From Nocardia coubleae NBRC 108252 (GTDB taxonomy: Bacteria; Actinomycetota; Actinomycetes; Mycobacteriales; Mycobacteriaceae), in the NCBI RefSeq assembly GCF_001612805.1, contig NZ_BDBD01000026.1, positions 62,001-126,000 of the forward strand: a stretch of 64,000 nucleotides of DNA, given 5' to 3'. A program made the translations under genes and the position numbers. Shown in pieces: positions 51,346 through 59,961 of this stretch. Below the pieces are notes generated by a model, which saw only the letters and a program-made list of their open reading frames with translations, was not told the DNA's origin and made no database searches. The number at the start of each line of letters is the position of its first letter. Within the stretch, counting starts at the first letter, position 1.

Positions 51346-53025
51346 ATGGATGTGTGGGGATCCCGCCGCTTTCGCGTCCGGGGCGCAATGGCGATCGCGG
51401 GGGTTGCGACCCTCGCCATGGCACTGTGCTCGTGCGGCGTGGGTGGGAAGACGAGTGAGTCCGAGACCGTGGTCCAGCGGTTCACCGAGCTGCTCGACAA
51501 ACAGGACTACACCAAAGCCGCCGACCTGACCTCCTACCCGGCCGCCGCTTCGGCAACCATCAAGCAAATGTTCGAGGGGCTGCAGTCGGGCACCGTCGAC
51601 TACGAGAAGACCCAGGTCATCGACCTCGACGCGCAGTCGGCCATTTTCAGCATGGACGTGGCCTGGAACTTCGGCGAGAACAAGGACTGGAGCTACACGC
51701 TGCAGGGCACCGTCCGCAAGCTCGCCATCGGCTGGCGGATCACCTGGGACCCCGCCGTGGTGATGCCGCAGCTGGCGAACAACCGCACCGTGAAGCTGGT
51801 GCGAACCACGGCCAAGCCGCCGCCGCGCGTGATCGACCTGGCGGGCGAGCCGCTGATGACCGAACAGATCATCAATGTCATCAAGATCGACCCCGCCCGC
51901 ACCGGCGACCTCGTCGCCTCAACCAACGCACTGGCCGAGGCCATCGAACCCGTCGCCCCGCTCATCACCGGGCCCTACCTGATGGAGCAGCTCGCTGCCT
52001 CGCAGGGCAAGCCGGTGGTCGCGGTGAATCTGCGCGAGGGCGATTTCGCCATTCTCGAGCCGAGGATGGCCAAGGTGCCCGGCGTGGTGATGGAAAAGCA
52101 GCCCAAGCTGATCTCCGCCGACCGCCGCACCTGGTCGCCGATGCTCGACTCGCTGCGCGAGGTGTGGAAGGCCAGCCTGGAGGCCACGGCCGGCTGGGGC
52201 GTGCAGATCTTCGAGGCCGACGGACGGTTCGTCAACCAGGTGGCCGGGTACCAGGGCCCCGCCGGTCCCGACATCGCCGCGACCATGGACCAGCGCCTGC
52301 AGCGGGCCGCCGAGGACGCGGTGGTCAGCGTCGGCACGCCCGCCTCGGTGGTGGCGATCCAGCCGTCGACCGGTGCGGTCGTCGCGGTGGCGCAGAACAG
52401 TTACGCCACCGAGAAGGGGCCCATCGCGTTCACCGGGCTGTTCCCGGCGGGCGGCACCATGGAACTGTTCCGCGCGGTCGCCGCCGCGACGAAGAACAAA
52501 GCCCCGCAGGATGTTTCGGTGCAGGAAGCCGCGGAGGCCGCGGCCGCGCTCGGCGTGGGTGTCGACTTCAAGGTGGCCGGGCTCGACGAGGTCACGGGTC
52601 GGATCGCCGCGCCCGGGCGCAGCACCGAACAGGTGCGTCAGGGCGCCGGATCCGATGCGGTGCTGGCCAGCCCGTTCGGCATGGCGCTCGCCGCCGCCGC
52701 CATCGCACGTGGCGAGGTGGCCGCGCCGATGATCGAGGCGGGCAAGCCGGGCAAGGTCGACAACCCGATCCCGGCCCTGCCCCAACCCGCCGTCGACCGG
52801 TTGCGCGCGATGATGCACGAGGGCATCAACAAGCCGGAAACCGCCGCGCTGCGTGGGTTCCGCGACGTCACCGCGTTCGCCGCGACCGGCGGATCCGACG
52901 GCTGGCTGCTCGCCACGATGGGCGACCTGGCGTTCGCGGTCCACATCGCCGACGTCGACAGCGGCGACGCCACCTCCCGCCTGGCGTCCGTCCTCCTGAA
53001 GTCCCTGGCCACCCCTGACGCTTGA
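51346..53025 (+). CDS. Penicillin-binding lipoprotein (MecA_N + transpeptidase fold) with lost active site
   Basis: A 559-residue lipoprotein (lipobox LCSC, Cys30) with an NTF2-like MecA_N domain (about 37-150), a PBP dimerisation region and a transpeptidase-fold domain (about 305-555), as in mycobacterial Rv2864c. The active site is gone: the SxxK position reads GTME (370-373 in FPAGGTMELF), the SxN loop is missing and KTG reads ATG (513-515). Structural segments around them survive (GSDAVLASPFGMALAAAAIA, DGWLLATMGDLAFAVHI). It is probably a non-enzymatic scaffold or regulator of cell-wall synthesis. Confidence 0.88.
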   Translation: MDVWGSRRFRVRGAMAIAGVATLAMALCSCGVGGKTSESETVVQRFTELLDKQDYTKAADLTSYPAAASATIKQMFEGLQSGTVDYEKTQVIDLDAQSAIFSMDVAWNFGENKDWSYTLQGTVRKLAIGWRITWDPAVVMPQLANNRTVKLVRTTAKPPPRVIDLAGEPLMTEQIINVIKIDPARTGDLVASTNALAEAIEPVAPLITGPYLMEQLAASQGKPVVAVNLREGDFAILEPRMAKVPGVVMEKQPKLISADRRTWSPMLDSLREVWKASLEATAGWGVQIFEADGRFVNQVAGYQGPAGPDIAATMDQRLQRAAEDAVVSVGTPASVVAIQPSTGAVVAVAQNSYATEKGPIAFTGLFPAGGTMELFRAVAAATKNKAPQDVSVQEAAEAAAALGVGVDFKVAGLDEVTGRIAAPGRSTEQVRQGAGSDAVLASPFGMALAAAAIARGEVAAPMIEAGKPGKVDNPIPALPQPAVDRLRAMMHEGINKPETAALRGFRDVTAFAATGGSDGWLLATMGDLAFAVHIADVDSGDATSRLASVLLKSLATPDA

Positions 53026-53050
53026 GAAGCGCACAACTAGTCTGCTGAGT

Positions 53051-53407
53051 GTGAAGAGATTCGCGCCTGCTGCTGTCGACTTGCTGCTCGTGATCGTTTT
53101 TTGTGCGATCGGGCGGCGTAGTCATGACGAGGATGTGCTTGCCGGGCTGGTGAAGACGGTGTGGCCGTTCGCGGTCGGGCTTCTCGTCGGGTGGGGGATC
53201 GCCTGGGCCGTCGCACGGGGGAGGCGGTTCGATCCGGCGGCGCTGTGGCCGAGTGGGGTGGTGATCTGGGGGTCGACGCTGGTCGGTGGGATGGTGTTGC
53301 GGGCCGTGAGTGGGCAGGGGACCGCGGTGAGCTTCATGATCGTGGCGGCCTCGGTGCTCGCGCTGTTCCTGCTCGGGTGGCGGGCGGCTGTGCGCGCGCT
53401 GCGCTAG
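53051..53407 (+). CDS. DUF3054 membrane protein
   Basis: A 118-residue protein with four membrane segments and the family start VDLLLVIVFCAIGRRSHDED and GWGIAWAV. GTG 53051 is 25 bases after the PBP lipoprotein stop, so the two may be cotranscribed. The stop overlaps that of the opposite gene. Function is unknown. Confidence 0.85.
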   Translation: MKRFAPAAVDLLLVIVFCAIGRRSHDEDVLAGLVKTVWPFAVGLLVGWGIAWAVARGRRFDPAALWPSGVVIWGSTLVGGMVLRAVSGQGTAVSFMIVAASVLALFLLGWRAAVRALR

Positions 53408-54489
53408 ATCCGGCGCTGTTTGAACTCGGCTTCGTATTCCTCGTCGTCGGCCTGCTTGGTGCGGAACAGGAACGCGAAGACGATCCAGCCGACGATCGCG
53501 ACCAGGATGAAACTCACGAACCGGTACACGAACGCGGCGGCGACCGCCTGCGCGGCCGGCAGGCCCGCACCGGCGGTGAGACCGTAGATCAAGGTGGCGT
53601 CCACGTAGACGATGCCGCCGGGCGCGAACGGAATCGAACCCACCGCCTTGCCCGCGGCGAACGCGATGAGCAGACCCGACAGCTTGGGATCGGCACCCAC
53701 CGCGTAACACGCCGCACCGAGACAGGCCACGTCGGCGAACCGGTGCACCAGCGCCCACACCCCGACCAGCGCGCCGTCACGTTTGCCCAGGTCGACCGAT
53801 TCCAGTTGCGCCCGGATCTCGGCCAGCTTGGGGATGCCGTGGTCGGCGGGCTTCTTCCGTAATCGGTTCACCAGCGCGAGCACCTTGCGCAGCATCGCCT
53901 CGAGCGTGCCCGGATGCCTGGCCAGATAGGAGCCCGCCACCAGCACCGCACCCAGCAGCACCAGGGTGGCAATGAGTTTCACGCCGATGCCCTGGCCGAC
54001 GAGGGCAGCGCCGGCGATACCGAGCAGCGCGAGCCCGGCGGCGGCGACCACACCGGAGAACACCAGCTGCCACGACGCCACGATCGGGCTCGCACCCCAG
54101 CGCCGGGTCTGGCGGTAGGTGAAGGCGGTGGAGAACACCTGGCCCGCGGGCAGGGTCAGCGACATGGCGGTGGCGCCGTACACCACCGACACCGACTTGC
54201 CCTGGCTCACGTCGACCCCGCCCGCGTACAGCAGCTGCTTCTGCACCCGCCCGAACCCGCTCATGGATACGGCCTGGGCGAACACGCACAGCAGCACCCA
54301 GCCCCAGTGGATCTCGGTGAGCGTGCGCCACGATTCGTGCAGCCGGGGCCACAGGTACACGCCCTCGCCGACCAGCAGCGCGAGCAGGATCGCGCCGAGT
54401 ACCCATTTCACCCAGCGAAAACGGTTCTCTCGGCGCGCGACGGGATGCGCGGCGGGATCGCCTGCTAGGTCGCCGTCGGCCGTCACCAT
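53404..54489 (-). CDS. YbhN/UPF0104-type membrane protein (LPG synthase TM-like)
   Basis: A 361-residue integral membrane protein with about eight membrane segments and the features of the flippase-like region of lysylphosphatidylglycerol synthases (VSMSGFGRVQKQLLYAGG, TLPAGQVFSTAFTYRQTRRW, SIPFAPGGIVYVDATLIYGL). No tRNA-dependent transferase domain is attached, so it is not a full MprF. A role in lipid translocation is inferred. The start is an ATG one base after the stop of the cyclase gene upstream, so the two are probably cotranscribed. Confidence 0.86.
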   Translation of the reverse strand: MVTADGDLAGDPAAHPVARRENRFRWVKWVLGAILLALLVGEGVYLWPRLHESWRTLTEIHWGWVLLCVFAQAVSMSGFGRVQKQLLYAGGVDVSQGKSVSVVYGATAMSLTLPAGQVFSTAFTYRQTRRWGASPIVASWQLVFSGVVAAAGLALLGIAGAALVGQGIGVKLIATLVLLGAVLVAGSYLARHPGTLEAMLRKVLALVNRLRKKPADHGIPKLAEIRAQLESVDLGKRDGALVGVWALVHRFADVACLGAACYAVGADPKLSGLLIAFAAGKAVGSIPFAPGGIVYVDATLIYGLTAGAGLPAAQAVAAAFVYRFVSFILVAIVGWIVFAFLFRTKQADDEEYEAEFKQRRI

Positions 54490-54490
54490 G

Positions 54491-56044
54491 TCAGCCTAGC
54501 GAACGCGACTGTTCTCCCTGGTCCACGCCGGGCGTGGCCGCCACCGGTTTCGGCCAGGCCAGGCGGGTTTTTCTGCGTCTGCCACGCAGCTGGACCTCGT
54601 CGCCGGTCTCCCAATGGTCTTGCTCGCTTTCCGAGGCGAAGTACAGCGCGCTACCCGAAGCGAGAACGCGGCCGTGGTGCTCTTTGGCCAGTTCGGTGAG
54701 TCGCGACGCCTCGTTGACGGGGTCGCCGATCACGGTGTATTCGAAACGATTCGCCGCGCCGATATTGCCCGCGACCGCCAGTCCCGCCGACACGCCGATG
54801 CCGACGTCGAGAGTGGTCACTTCCCGCAGCGCTTCACGCAGCTCACGGGCAGCGGCCAGGGCGGCGGTCGGCGCGTCGGGGCGGTCGAGCGGTGCGCCGA
54901 AGATGGCGAGGGCGGCGTCGCCGACGAACTTGTTGACGAAGCCGTGGTGGCGGTCGATCACGTCGACGACCACCCGGAAGAACTCGTTGAGCAGGCTCAC
55001 CACCTCGGTGGGCGGACGTTCGGCCGCGGCCGCGGTCGACCCGACCATGTCGACGAAAAGCACCGCGACGAAGCGGGTCTCACCGCCGAGTTCGGTCCCG
55101 TAGTCCAGCGCGCGCTGCGCGACTTCCTCACCGACGTGCTGACCGAACAGTTCCTGCAGCTTGCGGCGTTTGGCCGCCTCTTCCATCATCCGGTTGAAAC
55201 CGACCTGCAGCAGGCCGATCTCGCTACCGTCGTAGACCTCCACCTGCACGTCACGCGCGCCCGCCTGCACCCTGTTGATGGCTTGGGACAGCTGGCGAAC
55301 AGGGTCGGAGATGGACGATCCGGTGAGCATCGACAGCGCGAGCGCCTGCAGGATCACCACGCCGCACAGCAGCAGGATGGAGATGGCGAGCGACTTCGCC
55401 GAGAACTTCACATCCGAGGAGATCTGGGTGACGCACAGCAGCACGATCGCGATGGTCGGCGCGAAGGTGCCCATTCCCCAGGTCATCGCCATGCGCGTAC
55501 CGACACCGGGGGTGAGGGTGTGGTCGAAGGTGCCCTCGGTGAGCGCCTCGGCCGCGACCGGGCGCAGAATGCGTTCGCCGAGCATGTAGGTGAAGCCGAA
55601 CACGATGGTGGCGGCCATACATTCGGTGACGATCACCGCGCCGGCCAGCTCCGGCGATTCGGCGATGATGAGCGCGGCGAGGATGGCGCCGCCGATGATC
55701 CACAGGACCAGGTGCACGATCGACTGCCGCAACGGCACGTGCAGCGCCGCCATCTGTTCCCGCCTGCTCGGCGGACCACCTCGCATCTGCCAGCGCATCA
55801 CCGGGCGCAACATGATGGCGGCGGCGATGATGCTGAGCACCGCGGCGGCACCGAACACGACGAGCGGGGCGAGCAGACCCGCTTCGCGCACGCCACCCTG
55901 ATGACCCTCGGGAACCGGCAGGCCGTACTGGATGAACGCCCAGACCAGCACCGCGCCGAAGGCATTGGCCAGCAGTACCGAGGTCAGATACAGCGGCCAG
56001 CGCGTTCGCATGGTCTGTTTGACCGCTTCCAGAGGCGCCGACAC
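54491..56044 (-). CDS. Membrane-bound class III adenylate cyclase with HAMP domain
   Basis: A 517-residue protein, mycobacterial Rv3645-like. Six membrane segments (about 20-240) are followed by a HAMP domain (about 240-295) and a class III catalytic domain (about 322-480). Metal ligands Asp332 (FVDMVGST) and Asp376 (VGDAALAIFG), adenine-selecting Lys372 and Asp441 (VIGDPVN), Asn444 and Arg448 are all present, so it should make cAMP. The start is GTG 56044, only 39 bp from the divergent AI-2E gene. HAMP presence suggests signal-dependent control. Confidence 0.9.
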   Translation of the reverse strand: MSAPLEAVKQTMRTRWPLYLTSVLLANAFGAVLVWAFIQYGLPVPEGHQGGVREAGLLAPLVVFGAAAVLSIIAAAIMLRPVMRWQMRGGPPSRREQMAALHVPLRQSIVHLVLWIIGGAILAALIIAESPELAGAVIVTECMAATIVFGFTYMLGERILRPVAAEALTEGTFDHTLTPGVGTRMAMTWGMGTFAPTIAIVLLCVTQISSDVKFSAKSLAISILLLCGVVILQALALSMLTGSSISDPVRQLSQAINRVQAGARDVQVEVYDGSEIGLLQVGFNRMMEEAAKRRKLQELFGQHVGEEVAQRALDYGTELGGETRFVAVLFVDMVGSTAAAAERPPTEVVSLLNEFFRVVVDVIDRHHGFVNKFVGDAALAIFGAPLDRPDAPTAALAAARELREALREVTTLDVGIGVSAGLAVAGNIGAANRFEYTVIGDPVNEASRLTELAKEHHGRVLASGSALYFASESEQDHWETGDEVQLRGRRRKTRLAWPKPVAATPGVDQGEQSRSLG

Positions 56045-56083
56045 GACAACCAATCTAGCGTTGCGACCGATAGGCTCTCTCGG

Positions 56084-57322
56084 GTGACCGTCCAGAAGCC
56101 GGATTCCGGGCCCGCGTCCACGCCGTGGCGTTCCGACGCAGAGGCAGTACATCCGCTGGTCCGTAAAACGGCCGCGTGGTGCTGGCGGTTGCTGATCATC
56201 TTCGCGGCGCTGATCGCGCTGGGGATGATCGTGCAGAAGTTCGCGACGGTCGTTATCCCGCTGGCCATCGCGCTGCTCGCGGCCGCGCTGCTCGCGCCGC
56301 TGGTCGACTGGATGCAGCGGGTCGGGATTCCGCGCGCGATCGGCGTGTCGGTGGCGCTGATCGGGTCGATCGGGTTGCTCGCCGGAATCATGACCTTCGT
56401 CGTCGAACAGTTCGTCGACGGTGTGCCCGCGTTGTCCAACGAGGTCACCAACAGCGTGCACAAGGTGCAGGACTGGCTCATCAACGGGCCGGCGCACCTG
56501 AGCGACCAGCAGATCCGCAGCGCGGGCGACACCATCGTGCGCACCATCCAGGACAATCGCGAAAGCCTCACCAGCGGCGCGCTCACCACCGCAACGACCA
56601 TCGGTCACATCCTCACCGGTGCGTTCCTGATCCTGTTCATCCTGATCTTCTTCCTCTACGGCGGCGATCAGATCTGGAACTTCATCACCCGGGTGGTACC
56701 CACCGCGCATCGCGAAAAGGTCCGCACCGCAGGCGAACTCGGCTTCGGCACACTCGTCGGTTTCGTGCGGGCCACCGTGGTCGTTGCCGGTGTCGACGCG
56801 ATCGGCATCGGGGCGGGGCTGGCGATTCTGCACGTTCCGCTGGCGCTGCCGTTGGCGTCACTGGTGTTCATCAGCGCGTTCATCCCGATCATCGGCGCGG
56901 TCGTGGCCGGGTTCGTCGCGGTGTTCATCGCGCTGGTCACCAAGGGTTTCGTCACCGCGTTGATCGTGCTCGGCATCATCATCGCGGTGATGCAGCTGGA
57001 AGGGCATGTGCTGCAACCGTTGCTGCTCGGGCGCGCCGTGAGCATCCATCCGCTGGCGGTGGTGCTGGCGATCACCGCGGGCCTTGTCGTCGGCGGGATC
57101 GCGGGCGCGCTGCTGGCCGTGCCGCTGATCGCGGTGGGCAACACCGCGATTCGCTATCTGCTGGCGGACACTCCCGACGAGGCGTACGGCGAGCTCGCCG
57201 GTGCCAGGGACGGCGGCCTGTTCGACGCCGAACCCGACAAACCCGAGCCGGGCCGATTCGACGTGACCGCGCGGTTGCGCAAGGCGACAGACGAGTCCGG
57301 CGATGCGGACCCACACAGCTGA
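56084..57322 (+). CDS. AI-2E (TqsA/PerM) family transporter
   Basis: A 412-residue membrane protein with the family's seven to eight membrane segments, including LLAAALLAPLVDWMQRVGIP, FIPIIGAVVAGFVAVFIALV and QLEGHVLQPLLLGRAVSIHP. The C-terminal 60 residues are cytoplasmic and charged. GTG 56084 is the start. It overlaps the histidine kinase gene by 20 bases and is thus tied to the two-component pair. Substrates of this family in actinobacteria are unknown. Confidence 0.9.
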   Translation: MTVQKPDSGPASTPWRSDAEAVHPLVRKTAAWCWRLLIIFAALIALGMIVQKFATVVIPLAIALLAAALLAPLVDWMQRVGIPRAIGVSVALIGSIGLLAGIMTFVVEQFVDGVPALSNEVTNSVHKVQDWLINGPAHLSDQQIRSAGDTIVRTIQDNRESLTSGALTTATTIGHILTGAFLILFILIFFLYGGDQIWNFITRVVPTAHREKVRTAGELGFGTLVGFVRATVVVAGVDAIGIGAGLAILHVPLALPLASLVFISAFIPIIGAVVAGFVAVFIALVTKGFVTALIVLGIIIAVMQLEGHVLQPLLLGRAVSIHPLAVVLAITAGLVVGGIAGALLAVPLIAVGNTAIRYLLADTPDEAYGELAGARDGGLFDAEPDKPEPGRFDVTARLRKATDESGDADPHS

Positions 57323-58484
57323 GCTGAGCTCGGCCGACGCGGCGACCGCGCCCCTGTGGCGGGCCGCCCAGGCATTCCGGCTGGTCACGTTGCTGTACGC
57401 GATCGGCCAGCAGATCGCGTCGGTGCCCTACTACCAGCATCCACGGCTGAGCTGGGTGCTGATCGCGCTGATGGCGATCTGGTCGGGTACCTCGGCCTTG
57501 TTGTTGTCGCAGTGGTATTTCCCGGAGGCGACCAGCCGGATTCGCGGGTGGGTCGTCGTCGGCGACCAGGTGGTGACGGTGCTGCTGATCGCCTCCACCC
57601 GGCTCGTCGCCGACTACGACTGGTATCACGGGCATCAGACCCTGCCGACCACGCTGTGGATCGCCAACTCGGTGATCTCGATGGCGATTCTGCGTGGACC
57701 CGTCGCGGGAGTCGTTGCCGGGCTCGTGATGTCGGCCGTTGTGGTGACCGTGCGTGACCAGTGGGGTCAGGACGTGTGGGGTGATGCGACCGCGCCCGTG
57801 CTGGTGTCGGTGGGGTTGGCGCTCGGATTGGCGGCCAATACGGCGCGGCGTGCGCAGGGGCAGCTCGAACGGGCGCTGCGGATCACCGCCGCCGCGCAGG
57901 AACGCGAGCGCTTGGCGCGTGAAGTGCACGACGGAGTGCTGCAGGTGCTCGCCTACATCAAACGGCGCGGCGGCGAGATAGGCGGGGCGGCAAGCGAACT
58001 CGCGCAGCGGGCGGGCGAGCAGGAGGTGGCGCTCCGGGTGTTGCTCTCCGAGCAGGGTGACCGGGCCGATTCCGGCGCGGCCGAGGTCGACCTGCGGCCG
58101 TTGCTCACCGCACACGCCACACCGAAGGTTTCGGTGGCCACACCCGGCGACCCGGTGCTCGTCGGAAGGATTGTCGCCCAGGAGATCTCGGCTGCGGTGG
58201 CGACGGCGCTGTCGAATGTCGAGTTGCATGCCGGCGCGGCGGCGAAAGCCTATGTGCTGCTGGAGGACACCGGTGACATGCTGGTGGTGAGCGTGCGTGA
58301 CGACGGTGTCGGCATCGCACCGGGCAGGCTGGCCGAAGCCGCTGCCGAAGGGCGGATGGGTGTTTCGCGCTCGATCGTCGGGCGCATCTCGGCGCTCGGC
58401 GGCACCGCCGAACTGCTGAGCGAGGACTTCGGCACCGAATGGGAATTCCGGATCCCGCGCCACACGGCGCACCGAGCGAGCTAG
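57303..58484 (+). CDS. MacS/NarL-class sensor histidine kinase
   Basis: A 393-residue kinase. Four to five N-terminal membrane segments (about 25-175) form the input region. A HisKA_3-type dimerisation helix carries the phospho-acceptor His209 (ERLAREVHDGVLQVLAY). The HATPase domain has the N-box (TALSNVELHA) and VRDDGVGI. It signals to the adjacent response regulator eight bases downstream. The input may be membrane stress or the AI-2E protein, its overlapping neighbour; this is inference. Confidence 0.9.
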   Translation: MRTHTAELSSADAATAPLWRAAQAFRLVTLLYAIGQQIASVPYYQHPRLSWVLIALMAIWSGTSALLLSQWYFPEATSRIRGWVVVGDQVVTVLLIASTRLVADYDWYHGHQTLPTTLWIANSVISMAILRGPVAGVVAGLVMSAVVVTVRDQWGQDVWGDATAPVLVSVGLALGLAANTARRAQGQLERALRITAAAQERERLAREVHDGVLQVLAYIKRRGGEIGGAASELAQRAGEQEVALRVLLSEQGDRADSGAAEVDLRPLLTAHATPKVSVATPGDPVLVGRIVAQEISAAVATALSNVELHAGAAAKAYVLLEDTGDMLVVSVRDDGVGIAPGRLAEAAAEGRMGVSRSIVGRISALGGTAELLSEDFGTEWEFRIPRHTAHRAS

Positions 58485-58492
58485 GAGCAGCG

Positions 58493-59143
58493 ATGGGCGA
58501 CATCAGCGTGATGGTGGTCGACGACCATCCGATGTGGCGCGAGGGCGTGTCGCGCGACCTCACCGAAGCCGGGTTCACCGTGGCCGCCACCGCCGACGGG
58601 GTCGGCACCGCCACCCGCCGCGCCGCCGCCGTGCAACCCGACGTGGTGCTGATGGACATGCAGCTCACCGACGGCAACGGGGCGACCGCCACCGCCGAAG
58701 TGCTGCGCGTATCGCCGCACAGCCGGGTGCTGGTGCTCTCCGCATCGGACGAACGCGACGACGTGCTCGAGGCGATCAAAGCCGGGGCCAGCGGGTATCT
58801 GGTGAAGAGCGCGTCGGCCGCCGAACTCATCGACGCGGTGCGCGCTACCGCCGCCGGTCAGCCGGTGTTCACGCCCGGCCTGGCCGGGGTGGTGCTCGGC
58901 GAGTACCGGCGCATGGCCACCGCACCCGCCGAACCCGATCAACCACACCGGCCGTCGCTGACCGAACGCGAGACCGAGGTGCTGCGGATGGTCGCCAAAG
59001 GGCTGTCCGCCAAGCAGATCGCCGCGCGGCTCAACCTTTCGCACCGCACCGTCGAGAACCATGTGCAGGCCACGCTGCGCAAACTTCAGCTCGCCAACCG
59101 GGTGGAACTCACCCGGTACGCCATCGAACAGGGCCTCGAGTAG
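58493..59143 (+). CDS. NarL/LuxR-family response regulator
   Basis: A 216-residue regulator. The receiver domain has the acidic pair Asp10-Asp11, phospho-acceptor Asp55 (VVLMDMQLTDG) and the switch Lys in YLVKSAS. The C-terminal LuxR HTH is LTERETEVLRMVAKGLSAKQ, then LNLSHRTVENHV. TAGGAG lies before the ATG. It forms an operon with the kinase and AI-2E genes. Confidence 0.94.
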   Translation: MGDISVMVVDDHPMWREGVSRDLTEAGFTVAATADGVGTATRRAAAVQPDVVLMDMQLTDGNGATATAEVLRVSPHSRVLVLSASDERDDVLEAIKAGASGYLVKSASAAELIDAVRATAAGQPVFTPGLAGVVLGEYRRMATAPAEPDQPHRPSLTERETEVLRMVAKGLSAKQIAARLNLSHRTVENHVQATLRKLQLANRVELTRYAIEQGLE

Positions 59144-59203
59144 GACACGGAATTGGGGGTTTGCCCTGATGCGCTGGTCGGTGTTCCTGGCTAGCCTCGA
59201 AAC

Positions 59204-59887
59204 ATGGGTGGTCCCGATTCCCTCTTCGCTCCCAGCGCCTTCGTCCCCGGCACGCCGACGGCCGGCCCGGTCGGCGACCGCGACCTGCGCGTCTCCGATT
59301 CCGAACGCGAACACGTCGGCCAGCTGCTACAGCGCGCCGTCGGCCTCGGCATGCTGTCGCTGGGCGAGTTCACCGAGCGGATGGACACCGCGCTCGCCGC
59401 CAAGACGCGCGGCGAACTGAACGCCGTCCTCGTCGACCTGCCCGGCATGCGAGTCGCGGGCGCGCCCCAACCGGCCGCCATGCCCAAACCCCGCCACACC
59501 CCGGTACCGGGCGGCACCAACCCGGCCGTCATCCGCAGCAGGCTGTCCAGCGTGCAGCGGCGCGGGCCGTGGCAGGTGCCGCCGAGACTGCACCTCAACG
59601 GCCTGATGTCCGGGGTGACCCTCGACTTCACCTCGGCCGTGATGCAGACCCAGGTCGTCGAAATCCAGGTCGACGACTACTGCACGAGCCTCACCCTGCT
59701 CGTCCCCGCCGCCGCGACCGTCGACCTCAACGGCCTCACCCTCATCGGCTCCAGCGCCAACAACCGCGTCCGCACCGGCCCACCCATCGGCCCACTGCAC
59801 CTGGTGGTCCACGGCCGCGTCCGCTTCGGCTCCGTCACCGCCAAGTACCCCTTGATGGTGCAATGGCGCCGCTTCCTCGGCCAATGA
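59204..59887 (+). CDS. DUF1707 (SHOCT-like) protein
   Basis: A 227-residue soluble protein. The N-terminal DUF1707 domain (RDLRVSDSEREHVGQLLQRA, LSLGEFTERMDTALAAKTRG) resembles short SHOCT oligomerisation modules. The C-terminal half is beta-rich and similar to the adhesin-like part found in such proteins (VTLDFTSAVMQTQVVEIQVD). It follows the two-component genes by 60 bp and a terminator follows it. Function is unknown. Confidence 0.85.
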   Translation: MGGPDSLFAPSAFVPGTPTAGPVGDRDLRVSDSEREHVGQLLQRAVGLGMLSLGEFTERMDTALAAKTRGELNAVLVDLPGMRVAGAPQPAAMPKPRHTPVPGGTNPAVIRSRLSSVQRRGPWQVPPRLHLNGLMSGVTLDFTSAVMQTQVVEIQVDDYCTSLTLLVPAAATVDLNGLTLIGSSANNRVRTGPPIGPLHLVVHGRVRFGSVTAKYPLMVQWRRFLGQ

Positions 59888-59897
59888 TCAGGTAGGA

Positions 59898-59922
59898 AGA
59901 ACCACCCCACCCGGGTGGTTCT
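59898..59922 (+). terminator. Rho-independent terminator after DUF1707 gene
   Basis: AGAACCACCC (59898-59907) pairs perfectly with GGGTGGTTCT (59913-59922) over a five-base loop, 11 bases after the stop. Confidence 0.8.
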
Positions 59923-59961
59923 ACTCATGCCCGGCGGCCGGGGTACGCGGACGATGGGTTC

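Noticed and set aside
54614-56083. Plus-strand frame extending upstream of the AI-2E gene across the adenylate cyclase
   Set aside because: It is the AI-2E frame left open by GC bias. The cyclase on the other strand has all its catalytic residues, and AI-2E homology begins at 56084.
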